DNA of 38,099 nt from Dehalococcoidales bacterium. Its GTDB lineage: Bacteria; Chloroflexota; Dehalococcoidia; Dehalococcoidales; UBA2162. The notes beneath the pieces were generated by a model. The model saw only the letters and a program-made list of their open reading frames with translations, searched no databases and was not told where the DNA came from. Shown here in pieces: positions 18,227 to 26,285 of this stretch. Where the stretch lies: positions 1-38,099 of the forward strand of contig JAFGCW010000039.1 of assembly GCA_016932435.1 (NCBI GenBank), written 5' to 3'. The stretch's first letter is position 1. Each line of letters starts with the position of its first letter. The position numbers were made by a program, and so were the translations under genes.

Positions 18227-19402
18227 TTACCCTCCTATAGTAACCGGAGAAAGCCCCTTGCTGATGAATTTGGGAACAGCTTTTTCATTAAGTTCCAGCC
18301 CTATTCCCGGACCGTCGGGAGGATAGCAATATCCGTCTTTATATCCCAGCGGTTTTACCACGATATCCTCTCTTTCGAGTGAGCCGGTAGTATCGAAGGT
18401 ACCATGATAAAACATCGGGAAAAGATTGGCATGTGCCAGCCTTCCATACCATTCATCCGAAGCCAGCCACTGTGCCTGTGCGGCAGCTTCGAAAGGACCG
18501 TTCATGGATCCGCAGTACACGCCCAGGTTTGCGGCTTTGGCAATATAACCCCACTTTACGGCTTCAGAGATACCGCCGGCCCAGACGACCTTCGTACCTA
18601 CCATATCGCAGGCATCCTGCCTGATACACTCCACGAGGAAGGGAACTTTTACACTGGATTCATGGGCGCAAATGGGTATCGATTGAGAACTTCGAAGACG
18701 GGCCATACCCGCGATATCCCACCAGACAAGAGGTTGCTCGAATTTATACAGGTTGTATTTCTCCAACCGGCGACAATACTCTAATGCCGTCGTATAGTCC
18801 AGCGAACCATTCGCATCGATACAGAAATGAATATCTTCGTTATCGCCGATTGCCGCCCTTGTTTCTTTTACGTTTTCAATATCTTTGGAAAAACTGCTTC
18901 CCCAGCTCCCGCCTACTTTTAGGCAGAACGTCATGCAGCCATTTTCTACGGCTTTTACAGCTACGGCGGCTACTTCCTTAGCCGAAGGATTCCCGACATC
19001 GGAAATTACGTAGTCGACCTGTAACTTCTCAGAACGCTTACCACCAAGAAGCTGGTAAATAGGCTGGTTATGTGCCTTCCCTACTATGTCCCACAGAGCG
19101 AAGTCGATCAGAGCTACACAACCCGGGTAGGAGAGACCAACATTGGTATGAATAAACCTCTCCAGCCTGGCAAGAATTTTCTCTTTATCAAAAGGATCGG
19201 CACCGATAAGCATCGGTTCCCAGGTCTTGATGATAGACATCACCAGTTCCTGACCGCCACCTCCGGGATATTCACCTCCGTCCGCTATCCCGACTATACC
19301 TTCATCCGTATGCATCTTAATCAGGACCACATTATTCTGCCTGGTACTCGGAGCCGGACGAGGGAGACTAGCGGGTATCAGTTCGATCTTGGTTATTTTC
19401 AT
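18227..19402 (-). CDS. Enolase-superfamily enzyme (mandelate racemase/muconate lactonizing type)
   Basis: This 391-residue protein has an N-terminal capping domain and a C-terminal barrel. The metal ligands are seen at Asp196 (CIDANG), Glu222 (KFEQPL) and Glu248 (AHESS). Lys162 and Lys271 (GTKVVWAGG) sit where the acid/base pair of the muconate lactonizing group lies. The usual K-x-K of strand 2 has Cys in place of the first Lys. Such enzymes abstract a proton alpha to a carboxylate (dehydratase, racemase or cycloisomerase). I chose the start at 19402 because GGAGGAGAAG sits just upstream. It heads an operon with two aldo/keto reductases, so it may be a sugar-acid dehydratase. It has a close paralog at 34995-36146. 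Confidence 0.85.
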   Translation of the reverse strand: MKITKIELIPASLPRPAPSTRQNNVVLIKMHTDEGIVGIADGGEYPGGGGQELVMSIIKTWEPMLIGADPFDKEKILARLERFIHTNVGLSYPGCVALIDFALWDIVGKAHNQPIYQLLGGKRSEKLQVDYVISDVGNPSAKEVAAVAVKAVENGCMTFCLKVGGSWGSSFSKDIENVKETRAAIGDNEDIHFCIDANGSLDYTTALEYCRRLEKYNLYKFEQPLVWWDIAGMARLRSSQSIPICAHESSVKVPFLVECIRQDACDMVGTKVVWAGGISEAVKWGYIAKAANLGVYCGSMNGPFEAAAQAQWLASDEWYGRLAHANLFPMFYHGTFDTTGSLEREDIVVKPLGYKDGYCYPPDGPGIGLELNEKAVPKFISKGLSPVTIGG

Positions 19403-19631
19403 TCTCTTCTCCTCCATAAAAAATAATGGTGACACATCTTATCATTTTCGGGTATTTACGTAAACAAATTCTACTCAAGTAGCAAAATCACGGTAAATCT
19501 GTAGTTAGAGAAAGTGATGAAGAATCTTCTCTCGCTCCGAAACAAAGCTGTACTATACTGAGTAATACGTATAAACAGAACCAATATATATATAAAAGTG
19601 GGTTCGGTTCAGGTTATTTCAACTTGGTTTG

Positions 19632-20303
19632 TTATTCAAGTATGTCGCCGCTGACAAAGTCTATCTCGTTTAAAGGATAGATAATCCCCGAAGCGATATT
19701 ACTGATATGAGAATTGATCCGTTTGAAGTACCTTGACAGCATCGCAGTTACCACCGCTTCATTTGCCGATACTTCCTGTTCAAAAAGTTCATGCAATATC
19801 TTGTCGCAGTCGCGTTTTATAGGTGTATACTTCCTGAGTATTTCATTGGCAAGTTTTTCATCAGAATTTTTAAAGGCGTTCCTCAATACAGGGAAATTAT
19901 CCCCAATCTTTTTCTGAGTGGGAATAAGCCTGTTATAGAACTTGATATCTTTAATGGTCCCCTTGTACAATATCCCGGCTTCAAATATATTCTTGGAATA
20001 ATCTCCTATTCTCTCAGCATCTTTAATAAGACTCATTAGCACAAGACTTCCGGAGATATCACGTCTGGATTGGAAAGAAAGATGTTCGAAAAGTAGCCTG
20101 CGAATTTCTTTCTCCTGATTATTTACTTCTATATCCTTATTATAAAAATATTGCGGGATTTGATTGATATTCGCTTCTGTAGTAATGACTCTCCAGGCTT
20201 CGTTATATAGATATTCATCTGTGCTTATCATATCGAGAAATAGGTTGATAGACTTATTTATAAGCGGTGGACCCTGAAACATATTTAATATTCCTATATT
20301 CAT
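19632..20303 (-). CDS. PhoU-like phosphate-signalling protein
   Basis: This 223-residue all-helical protein has the PhoU pattern of heptad-rich bundles with SLIKDAERIGDYSKNIFEA (residues ~90-110), which matches the DNIERIGDHAxNI type of PhoU signature, here slightly altered. PhoU-like domains act with phosphate transporters. It starts 33 bases after the Na/Pi symporter gene ends on the same strand, with AGGGGT as ribosome binding site, which supports a functional pair. It is a free-standing PhoU rather than a fused cytoplasmic tail. The 180-base gap before it (19436-19631) shows nothing I can name. Confidence 0.8.
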   Translation of the reverse strand: MNIGILNMFQGPPLINKSINLFLDMISTDEYLYNEAWRVITTEANINQIPQYFYNKDIEVNNQEKEIRRLLFEHLSFQSRRDISGSLVLMSLIKDAERIGDYSKNIFEAGILYKGTIKDIKFYNRLIPTQKKIGDNFPVLRNAFKNSDEKLANEILRKYTPIKRDCDKILHELFEQEVSANEAVVTAMLSRYFKRINSHISNIASGIIYPLNEIDFVSGDILE

Positions 20304-20336
20304 AGCATACCCCTAGACTGTTACAGATACTCGTTG

Positions 20337-21473
20337 TTATCTTGTCAGAAATATCAGTCCCAACGGAACCAGATAAAACCCGCATATACAAAAAATAACC
20401 GCCAAAATTTTTGACTCGGATGCGAGTTCTCCGAACTTCGTTGCGCAATAGATAGGTATTTTTCGTAATGGTAAAAATATTATTATACCATATATATTGA
20501 ACACAAGGTGAGATAAAGCGACAGTCAGACCGATAGTACCGACCACGACTCCTGAGTCAGCACTTAGCGTAACGAGAGATGCCAGAAGAGCAGTAATAGT
20601 AGTTCCTATATTGGCACCCAGCGTAAATGGGTATGCCCGGTTCAGATCAAGGAAACCAGCTGCAACCATTCCCACCACCATTGAAACGGTTACCGCACTA
20701 CTCTGGACTGCAGCTGTCAATAACATACCGAGTGTAAATGCTGTAAAGGTATTTCTGAAGAGGAATCTGTCCAGTACTTTCTCTGTCGTATTCACAACAA
20801 GAGATCGCATTATTTTTACAAGATATACCAGGGAAAAAACAACGATCAGTATGGCTATTATCAGTAGTATTATACCGGCTGGAATATCTGCTACCCCGAA
20901 CGTATCCAGCAGAAGATTTTGGAAGAATTTCGTTGTCGGTTCAATGATAAATTTTACGGGGCTGGTAAAAGCAATCCCTCCAACGTTTTGAAATATTTCC
21001 GTCAGGAATAGTGCTGATTTTTCGATAATATGAAAGAAAATTTCCAGAGGGAAAAACACAAGGATAGTAAACACATTGAAAAAGTCATGCATCGTTGCAG
21101 CCGTAAAAGCTCGCTTAAAGTCTTCTTTCCTGGTAACAAACGTAAACGATACCAATAGACTGGTAATCGTTGAACCCATATTTGCACCGATTACCATGGG
21201 AATGGCTGATTCTAGAGGAAGTACGCCACTGCCAGCCAGTCCGACAATGAGAGAAGTAGTCGCAGATGAGCTTTGAACAAGACTTGTAACCAGGATGCCT
21301 GTAAAAAGACCGCAAAAAGGATTTGAGTAGAAACTTACGAGTTGTTCGGCAAAACCACTTCCAAAGAGTCCGAAAGAAATACTTATAAATTTTATACCGA
21401 CAAGGAATATATATAATAAAGGGAAGATTAAAATGATTTTAACGGAACGATGATGTTTCAGGCTAACAGACAA
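20337..21473 (-). CDS. Na/Pi cotransporter family protein
   Basis: This protein of about 378 residues has the inverted repeats of the PF02690 family. The first half carries QSSSATTSLIVGLAGSG, then GANMGSTIT, and the second half carries QSSAVTVSMVVGMVAAG, then GANIGTTIT. These QSS motifs form the Na+/phosphate binding site. Around ten hydrophobic segments are expected. Its PhoU-like partner follows. The frame also allows a TTG at 21491, but a TATACT box (21494-21499) abuts that codon. The TTG at 21473 has GGAGAAGG 5 bases before it, so I prefer 21473. Confidence 0.88.
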   Translation of the reverse strand: MSVSLKHHRSVKIILIFPLLYIFLVGIKFISISFGLFGSGFAEQLVSFYSNPFCGLFTGILVTSLVQSSSATTSLIVGLAGSGVLPLESAIPMVIGANMGSTITSLLVSFTFVTRKEDFKRAFTAATMHDFFNVFTILVFFPLEIFFHIIEKSALFLTEIFQNVGGIAFTSPVKFIIEPTTKFFQNLLLDTFGVADIPAGIILLIIAILIVVFSLVYLVKIMRSLVVNTTEKVLDRFLFRNTFTAFTLGMLLTAAVQSSAVTVSMVVGMVAAGFLDLNRAYPFTLGANIGTTITALLASLVTLSADSGVVVGTIGLTVALSHLVFNIYGIIIFLPLRKIPIYCATKFGELASESKILAVIFCICGFYLVPLGLIFLTR

Positions 21474-21541
21474 CCGAGCCTTCTCCGCCAAATAGTATAA
21501 AAATAGACATATGGAAGTATTGTAGTAATTAAAGGAGAGTT

Positions 21542-21637
21542 ATGCAAGTTATCACTAGTGTACTAATATTGATTTATTTAGCTGGTCTTTACTACTATGA
21601 CTACCTTATATTTGATTCTATATTTAGTAATCTCTGA
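21542..21637 (+). CDS. Predicted 31-residue single-pass membrane peptide
   Basis: The ATG at 21542 is preceded by a near-perfect ribosome binding site, AAAGGAGAG, 3-5 bases upstream. The frame encodes 31 residues, starting MQVITSVLILIYLAGLYYYD and ending with a TGA at 21635. Residues 3-24 form a continuous hydrophobic helix rich in aromatic residues, so it would be a membrane peptide. It is divergent from the Na/Pi symporter gene 69 bases away. No homologue is recognised; small membrane proteins of this size often accompany transporters (KdpF is an example), but no role can be assigned. Confidence 0.5.
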   Translation: MQVITSVLILIYLAGLYYYDYLIFDSIFSNL

Positions 21638-21772
21638 CGCTAGAGAGTTCATGGTATTGTGACTTGGACTAGACTCGGACTCCGTCTGAAACGATGGTAT
21701 GTTTTACTGAATCATACACAAAAAAGATGGGTAAATACTCGCTGCATACATTATTTCTAACCGTGGCGTAAA

Positions 21773-21890
21773 ATTAACCTGTGAATACCTGAGTCTCTTC
21801 AAGTGTCACAACGGTAAGAGTTGAAAGAATCAGGCACGGTCTTTATAGTAGTAAAATAAACAGGTTAATCGATAAAAGAAGGAGTTAACC
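21773..21890 (+). promoter_or_regulatory. Switch-like structured leader of the C_GCAxxG_C_C gene
   Basis: ATTAACCTGT (21773-21782) is perfectly complementary to ACAGGTTAAT (21860-21869), closing a domain that holds inner arms CCTGA/TCAGG (21788-21792 with 21830-21834) and CTCTT/AAGAG (21795-21799 with 21816-21820). The same GGTTAA (21863-21868) can instead pair with TTAACC at 21885-21890, directly before the start codon, leaving the ribosome binding site GAAGGAG (21878-21884) in the loop. ACCGTG (21760-21765) can also pair with CACGGT (21835-21840). This is the plan of a translational riboswitch, but I recognise no known class. Confidence 0.4.
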
Positions 21891-21891
21891 C

Positions 21892-22392
21892 ATGTCCAGT
21901 GACATTGCACAGAAAGCCTATAACCTCGGGAAAGAATATGAAAAGACTTATAAAGGCTGCAGTCAATGTGTAGTCGCGGCTTTGCAGGATGCTTTTAACA
22001 TGCCAAACGACGATGTTTTCAAAGCAGCGACAGGTTTAGCTGCCGGTTGCGGTGCATCTACCGATGGTAACTGTGGAGCGTACTCGGGCGGGATTATGTT
22101 TTTAAGTATGCTTAGCGGCAGAGAAAGAGATGATTTCAAGGACCCTTCAGGTAAAGTGTTTGTAAATTTTCAGCTGGTGAATAAATTGCGTGAAATGTTT
22201 ATCCGGGAGTACGGATCGGTAATATGTCGAAATATACAGACGAAAATATTCGGCAGACCTTACTACCTTGTTGATCCTGACGAGTTTGAAAAATTTGAAA
22301 AAGCCGGCGCTCATGAAATTCACTGTCTGGAAGTAGTAGGGAAAGGAGCCAGATGGACTGCCGATCTGATTATTACGGAAGGCTTGGTGTAA
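21892..22392 (+). CDS. C_GCAxxG_C_C family protein
   Basis: This 166-residue protein matches the family named for its conserved residues: GCSQCVVAAL at residues ~24-33, AAGCGASTDGNCGAYSGG in the middle, GSVICRNIQ, and HCLEVVGKGARWTADLI at the C-terminus. The spaced cysteines could bind a metal or iron-sulfur cluster, or act in redox chemistry, in anaerobes; its function is not established. GAAGGAG lies about 7 bases before the ATG. The gene faces the isochorismatase operon tail-to-tail with 7 bases between stops. A possible regulatory RNA precedes it. Confidence 0.88.
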   Translation: MSSDIAQKAYNLGKEYEKTYKGCSQCVVAALQDAFNMPNDDVFKAATGLAAGCGASTDGNCGAYSGGIMFLSMLSGRERDDFKDPSGKVFVNFQLVNKLREMFIREYGSVICRNIQTKIFGRPYYLVDPDEFEKFEKAGAHEIHCLEVVGKGARWTADLIITEGLV

Positions 22393-22399
22393 ACCATTT

Positions 22400-23068
22400 T
22401 CAGATCTTCAGGGCTTTTAGCACTTGATCGCTGGTCGTTACCCAACCAAAGATTTCTTTAATGTTATCTATACTGGATTGCTGACGGGTAGGATCGGAAG
22501 CCGCGCATGCATCGGAAACAAGGACAGGCAGATACTGAAGCTGACTGGCTTCCCGTAATGAAGTCTCGACGCAAATGTTGGTAGCTACCCCGGTAAAGAT
22601 CAGATATCTTATATCATAAGTCCTTAACATCATGTCCAGTTCGGTTCCGGAGAAGGCGCCAAACCTGCGTTTTACTATTACTATCTCGTCTTCGCGTGGC
22701 TTCAGTTCATCGATGATCTCAGTTCCCCAGGTACCCTCCAGTATCGAACCATTACGGACTTCAGGATTTTTCAACCTTTCAGGAGTTAAGCTGAACCGTG
22801 ACATGGGTCCAATTTCTTTCATATCCGCGGTAATCCTGTGAACAGCATAGATAACTTTAATACCTCTATCCCTCGCAACCCTGATGATATTCCGGTTTGG
22901 TACTATTGTTTTAGCGATGTATTCCATGTCTTTACCCGAAAGATCGAACATGCCGCCTTTATTCACGAAAGCGTTTTGCATGTCGATAACCAGGACAGCA
23001 GTTCTTTGCAGGTCTATCTCTATCGGTTCCGGTTCAGCCTGGATGACAACCTTCAACTTATCTCCCAT
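22400..23068 (-). CDS. Isochorismatase-like cysteine hydrolase
   Basis: This 222-residue protein has the family's triad: Asp29 in VLVIDMQNAF, the Lys in IVKRRFGAFSG and the Cys in FTGVATNICVETSLREA. Members hydrolyse amides, N-carbamoyl groups or the vinyl ether of isochorismate. I chose the ATG at 23068 (MGDKLKVV) because AAGGAA lies about 7 bases upstream, whereas the ATG at 23083 has no ribosome binding site. It is last in a minus-strand operon with VOC, UGSC selenoprotein and SRPBCC genes, and may cleave an intermediate made by them. Confidence 0.87.
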   Translation of the reverse strand: MGDKLKVVIQAEPEPIEIDLQRTAVLVIDMQNAFVNKGGMFDLSGKDMEYIAKTIVPNRNIIRVARDRGIKVIYAVHRITADMKEIGPMSRFSLTPERLKNPEVRNGSILEGTWGTEIIDELKPREDEIVIVKRRFGAFSGTELDMMLRTYDIRYLIFTGVATNICVETSLREASQLQYLPVLVSDACAASDPTRQQSSIDNIKEIFGWVTTSDQVLKALKI

Positions 23069-23124
23069 TGTAAATTCCTTCATAAACTACACCCGAAACA
23101 ATGGTGTGTTTAATTAACAGATAG

Positions 23125-23565
23125 TCATTTCTCAACTTCATGTTTTAAGTTTGATAGCATCTTTTCTAGTAAACGATTAGAGGTAATTTTTCGGATTAGT
23201 CCTGCAAATTTGCCAATAAAGCCAAAAGGAAGTGTGACTTCCTCAAAACAGGTAATACAGCTTCCCGATGGGATAGTCTCTATGGTATATCTCTGAGTGT
23301 AGCTCTTAACCAAATTACCTGAAGTCAATTTAAAAGCTACACTCCTGTTCGGCACCCATTCAGTTACAACAAAGTGTAATTTCATTATCTGACCGACAGC
23401 CTTTTCTTCAAAGTAGAAAGTGGTCTGTAGCCCGCCGCGCTGCAGACCGGTATATCTAATTGTATTAATAGGCGTACACCATTTCACTATGTTTTCAGGT
23501 TCAACTAAAAATGGCCAGATTTTCTCGGCTGTTGCTTTAATATCTAAAGATCGTTGAAGTTTCAT
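23125..23565 (-). CDS. SRPBCC (START/Bet v1-like) domain protein
   Basis: This 146-residue protein starts MKLQRSLDIKATAEKIWPFL, the typical N-terminal strand-helix of SRPBCC proteins, which bind hydrophobic ligands in a deep cavity. Later motifs (TVDLPFGFIGKF-like region FEEVTLPFGFIGKFAGLIRK near the C-terminus and the preceding antiparallel strands) agree with polyketide-cyclase or ligand-binding members. No catalytic residues stand out. It lies between the UGSC and isochorismatase genes on the same strand, so it might carry or process their substrate. Confidence 0.75.
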   Translation of the reverse strand: MKLQRSLDIKATAEKIWPFLVEPENIVKWCTPINTIRYTGLQRGGLQTTFYFEEKAVGQIMKLHFVVTEWVPNRSVAFKLTSGNLVKSYTQRYTIETIPSGSCITCFEEVTLPFGFIGKFAGLIRKITSNRLLEKMLSNLKHEVEK

Positions 23566-23620
23566 TCCAAATCCTAAAAATATGGATCAAATATATCGAA
23601 AAAACACAGGTAAATAAGAA

Positions 23621-25369
23621 TCAACGCCAGACATCTACGCCATATGCAGGATCCGCATTGGGAGTCCGGCCATTGACCCAGTGCGATGTCTCTTCACCGC
23701 CGCCGGAAACGATTATGCAGTTCTGATATGGATCGTCTACAGCCGGCACCATGTAATCATCCGGCAACTCTTTCCAGGGCTTGCCGGACAGTTTTTCTAC
23801 TCCCCGCCAGCCGCCCGTCCGGAAATCGGGCGAGGCGTGTTTCCTGTACTCGCTGAACGGCATGAAACTGGACTTATAAAGCCACTGATAAACCTCATCC
23901 TTGGACTTGAAACCGGCTTCATAGAGGTGCTGCGCCATCTCGGGGAGAATAATGAAATTGTAACCACCTTCCTTGCCTGCCCATAAAGACGGTACCTGGT
24001 ACTCCAGCCAGTTATGTCCGCCGGGAATCCCTTCTACACCAAGGCGTTTTGCCATACCGCCGCTGCCGCTTTTTTGAAGCGTCCGGTACCTGCCGGGACT
24101 GAACTCGGTGCTGCTGAAGGTTAATGAACCGGGAGGTCCTCCCCTCATACCCAGTACATACACAATGCTTTCATCCTTCTTGAAATCGTACTCTTCATTC
24201 ACACCTTTCCATCCCGGCGGGAGAGCATCGATATTCTCCGGAAAGCAGTTAAAAAGAGGATTACCCATGATACCGCAGCTGGTAACCTTCGGGATATTCC
24301 CTCCCAGGTTTATCCACATAAGTTCGGCAGCGCGACCGATACTCCGGTTGGCTTGATTGCCCGGTCCCAGCATGCCGACATCGAAGTTCATTCCTATCTC
24401 TTTGGCGATAGGGCCACTCACACAGAATCCCAGGCTGCCGCGCCCGTCACCTCCACCACCTCCTGCTTCGGCAATCGCCAGCAGTACCGGCATATATTCC
24501 GGTCTGCACCCCGCCATTACACCGTTGATTGCTACCTTTTCAACGGTAGCGGTGCGTTTCATAGGTTCGAAGCGAACCGGTGTACCTTTCTTACCTCCTA
24601 CTCCCATCTCTCTCGGTGTATGGTCGGACTGAAGCGTTATCACTTCATCCGGCTTATGGCTGGTGCCCTTCAGCATTGCCTTCACCCTCTCCTCGGTAGG
24701 TATCCTTATCGCCATGCCGTCCGTATAAAGAGAAATCCAGGCATCCCCGAGTACGGGGACGCTTACTGCGCGTTCATAGAATACTTCGGCTTCATCCAGA
24801 GTTCCCTCAAAAAGGACTCTCTTATCAGGTACCTCCCACCTGCCGCCTTCCTGTTCTTCCGCCGTCGGTGGTCTTACCAGGGCATCCATCAACGGTTTAA
24901 TGATCTGGGTCGCGTCTTCAACTCCGTTCGCTATACGCGAGCAGTATACTGTTCGAACGTGGGGGATACCGAGAAGCAGAGCTCCCTGCTTAAGGCATTC
25001 ATTCTGGTCTTCGAATACAATAACGACAGTCGGTTTTCCTGCTTTTTCAAATCTCTCCGCAAAGGGCAACTGCCCTTTTATCGCACCGTGTCAGAAGGCC
25101 ACTCCCTGTATCAGAGCATCGGAAGCATTGAATTCCTCATCAGGTATCGGTGGGCCTGACTCCCTGAAGATCCAGGTAACCTTGGGGTAATTATCCCTCA
25201 GTATCTTCTCCAGGGGTGTGAGAAATTCCTGTTCGACATTGACCATCATATTGAACATGATTGTTTTTCCATCAAGCCGGTCAAGGCGGGGCGCCAGCGG
25301 ATACAGGTCGACCGGGTCCTGGATTCCGACCGGGTTCAAACATTTGTATATCCTGTCCTTCGTTGTCAT
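23621..25369 (-). CDS. UGSC-family selenoprotein (in-frame UGA read as Sec at residue 93)
   Basis: The frame runs from ATG 25369 (AAGGAG upstream) to a TGA at 25091-25093 and continues without shift to 23621. It yields 582 residues if the TGA is read as selenocysteine. Residues ~30-180 match the UGSC domain. SDALIQGVAF precedes the TGA, and HGAIKGQLPFAERFEKAG and KPTVVI follow, lining up with the family pattern DAVVxGVGD-U-GSC...HDAxELEKxG-PTVVI at the same spacing. Here the family's GSC is replaced by HGA, so the resolving Cys is missing. Residues ~190-582 form a larger domain with Gly-rich loops (AIAEAGGGGGDGRGSLGF) and CxxC-poor chemistry that I cannot name. A hairpin just 3' of the TGA looks like a SECIS. 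Sec presumably sits at the active site. The alternative is a disrupted gene. Confidence 0.82.
25061..25078 (-). promoter_or_regulatory. Predicted bacterial SECIS hairpin
   Basis: On the mRNA strand, immediately downstream of the in-frame UGA at 25091-25093, AAAGGGC and GCCCUUU form a perfect 7-bp stem capped by AGUU. The loop lies about 20 bases after the UGA. A GU in a small apical loop at this distance is the known arrangement of the SelB-binding hairpin of E. coli fdhF. A lower helix UGC/GCG below a four-base bulge is also possible. All of this lies inside the coding sequence. Confidence 0.72.
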
Positions 25370-25418
25370 TGTTACTCCTTATGATAAGAGTAGTGTAAAT
25401 GCTTAAGAAATAATCGAA

Positions 25419-25871
25419 TTACTTCTTTCTCCCACCGAGTTCGGTAATCATACCACCAACTTTATCAGTATCGAAGTATGCCCACTTAACCCCTTCGATG
25501 CCCCCGGTCTGTATGACGTTGAAGCCAGCCTGCTCCATCTCTGCGATTTCCTTATCGATGTCTTCAACGTTATAGCACACGTGATGAATCCCTTCGCCTT
25601 TTTCTTCGAGGAACTCATCGTATATCGATCTGCCCTTTAAAGGTTGTATTAATTCTATATCCAGTCCGCCCATTCCCCCCCTGCACATTCTCAGGTCCAT
25701 GTCGTAGTCGGAAGCTTCACCATGGACGGTTCGTTCTGTTAACGGCATTCCTTCAGGGCCGCCAATCATAGGCGGGAAAGGCCCGACTCCTAGAGACTCG
25801 AAGTGTTTTATCGCTTTATCCATGTCCTTGACTACAAGGCAAACGTGACCGAATTTCCAGTCTGATTGCAT
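25419..25871 (-). CDS. VOC-family (glyoxalase/methylmalonyl-CoA epimerase-like) protein
   Basis: This 150-residue protein has two beta-alpha-beta-beta-beta modules: FGHVCLVVKDMDKAIKHFES (residues ~7-26, His ligand) and GIHHVCYNVEDIDKEIAEME (His ligand, second half), with ELIQPLKG carrying a metal Glu. This layout fits a methylmalonyl-CoA epimerase-like or glyoxalase-like metal enzyme, but members vary widely. AGGAGGT is an ideal ribosome binding site. It heads the minus-strand operon, 50 bases before the selenoprotein gene. Confidence 0.85.
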   Translation of the reverse strand: MQSDWKFGHVCLVVKDMDKAIKHFESLGVGPFPPMIGGPEGMPLTERTVHGEASDYDMDLRMCRGGMGGLDIELIQPLKGRSIYDEFLEEKGEGIHHVCYNVEDIDKEIAEMEQAGFNVIQTGGIEGVKWAYFDTDKVGGMITELGGRKK

Positions 25872-26033
25872 TTGATTACCTCCTGTTTTTTGTTTTGTGA
25901 GTCGTTATTGTACCACTTTCACAGGTATTTATCAGCTTTATGGTATTGCATAAAATATACCAGGTTAATCCACCGAAGCATTGGCGTAAACGGATCATTG
26001 AGAAATCGTGAAAATATCAGGCAGGCAGATTAC

Positions 26034-26109
26034 AAATCCCTCTTTATTCTCCCTTTACAAAGGGAGATGGCTAAAATAGTGCCTTATAAGTAATCAATGA
26101 GAGGGATTT
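26034..26109. repeat. Degenerate MITE-like inverted repeat in the 25872-26285 intergenic region
   Basis: The outer arms AAATCCCTC (26034-26042) and GAGGGATTT (26101-26109) are complementary. Inside, CTCCCTTT/AAAGGGAG forms another short palindrome at 26050-26067. The unit lies between the divergent VOC and dehydratase genes. Confidence 0.55.
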
Positions 26110-26180
26110 TAGTTTCATTGATAGATTTTTCAACATGTTAAAGCGAGTAAAAATTCAATCCCTCGATTAAACTTAAAGTA

Positions 26181-26211
26181 TTGTTATCCTTAAAACTAAA
26201 CATGGTATAAT
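26181..26211 (+). promoter_or_regulatory. Promoter of the dehydratase/reductase operon
   Basis: TATAAT at 26206-26211 is preceded by an extended -10 (TGG before it) and by TTGTTA at 26181-26186, 19 bases away. Transcription would start near 26218, giving a leader of about 68 bases before the GTG start at 26286. A small hairpin CTGAC/GTCAG (26231-26245) lies in that leader. Confidence 0.6.
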
Positions 26212-26285
26212 CAATCTTGCAAAATACAATCTGACGTAATGTCAGCACGGTAGAGCTAAATAATCTCAATGGGAGTATTCATCCG

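Noticed and set aside
25091..25093. A frameshift or pseudogene explanation for the split UGSC gene
   Set aside because: Both halves are in the same frame with no base change needed, the TGA is at the family's Sec position and a SECIS-like stem follows. A nonsense mutation cannot be fully excluded without genome-wide Sec genes.
24353..25159. A 268-residue plus-strand reading frame
   Set aside because: It lies entirely antisense to the UGSC selenoprotein, resembles no family and has no ribosome binding site.
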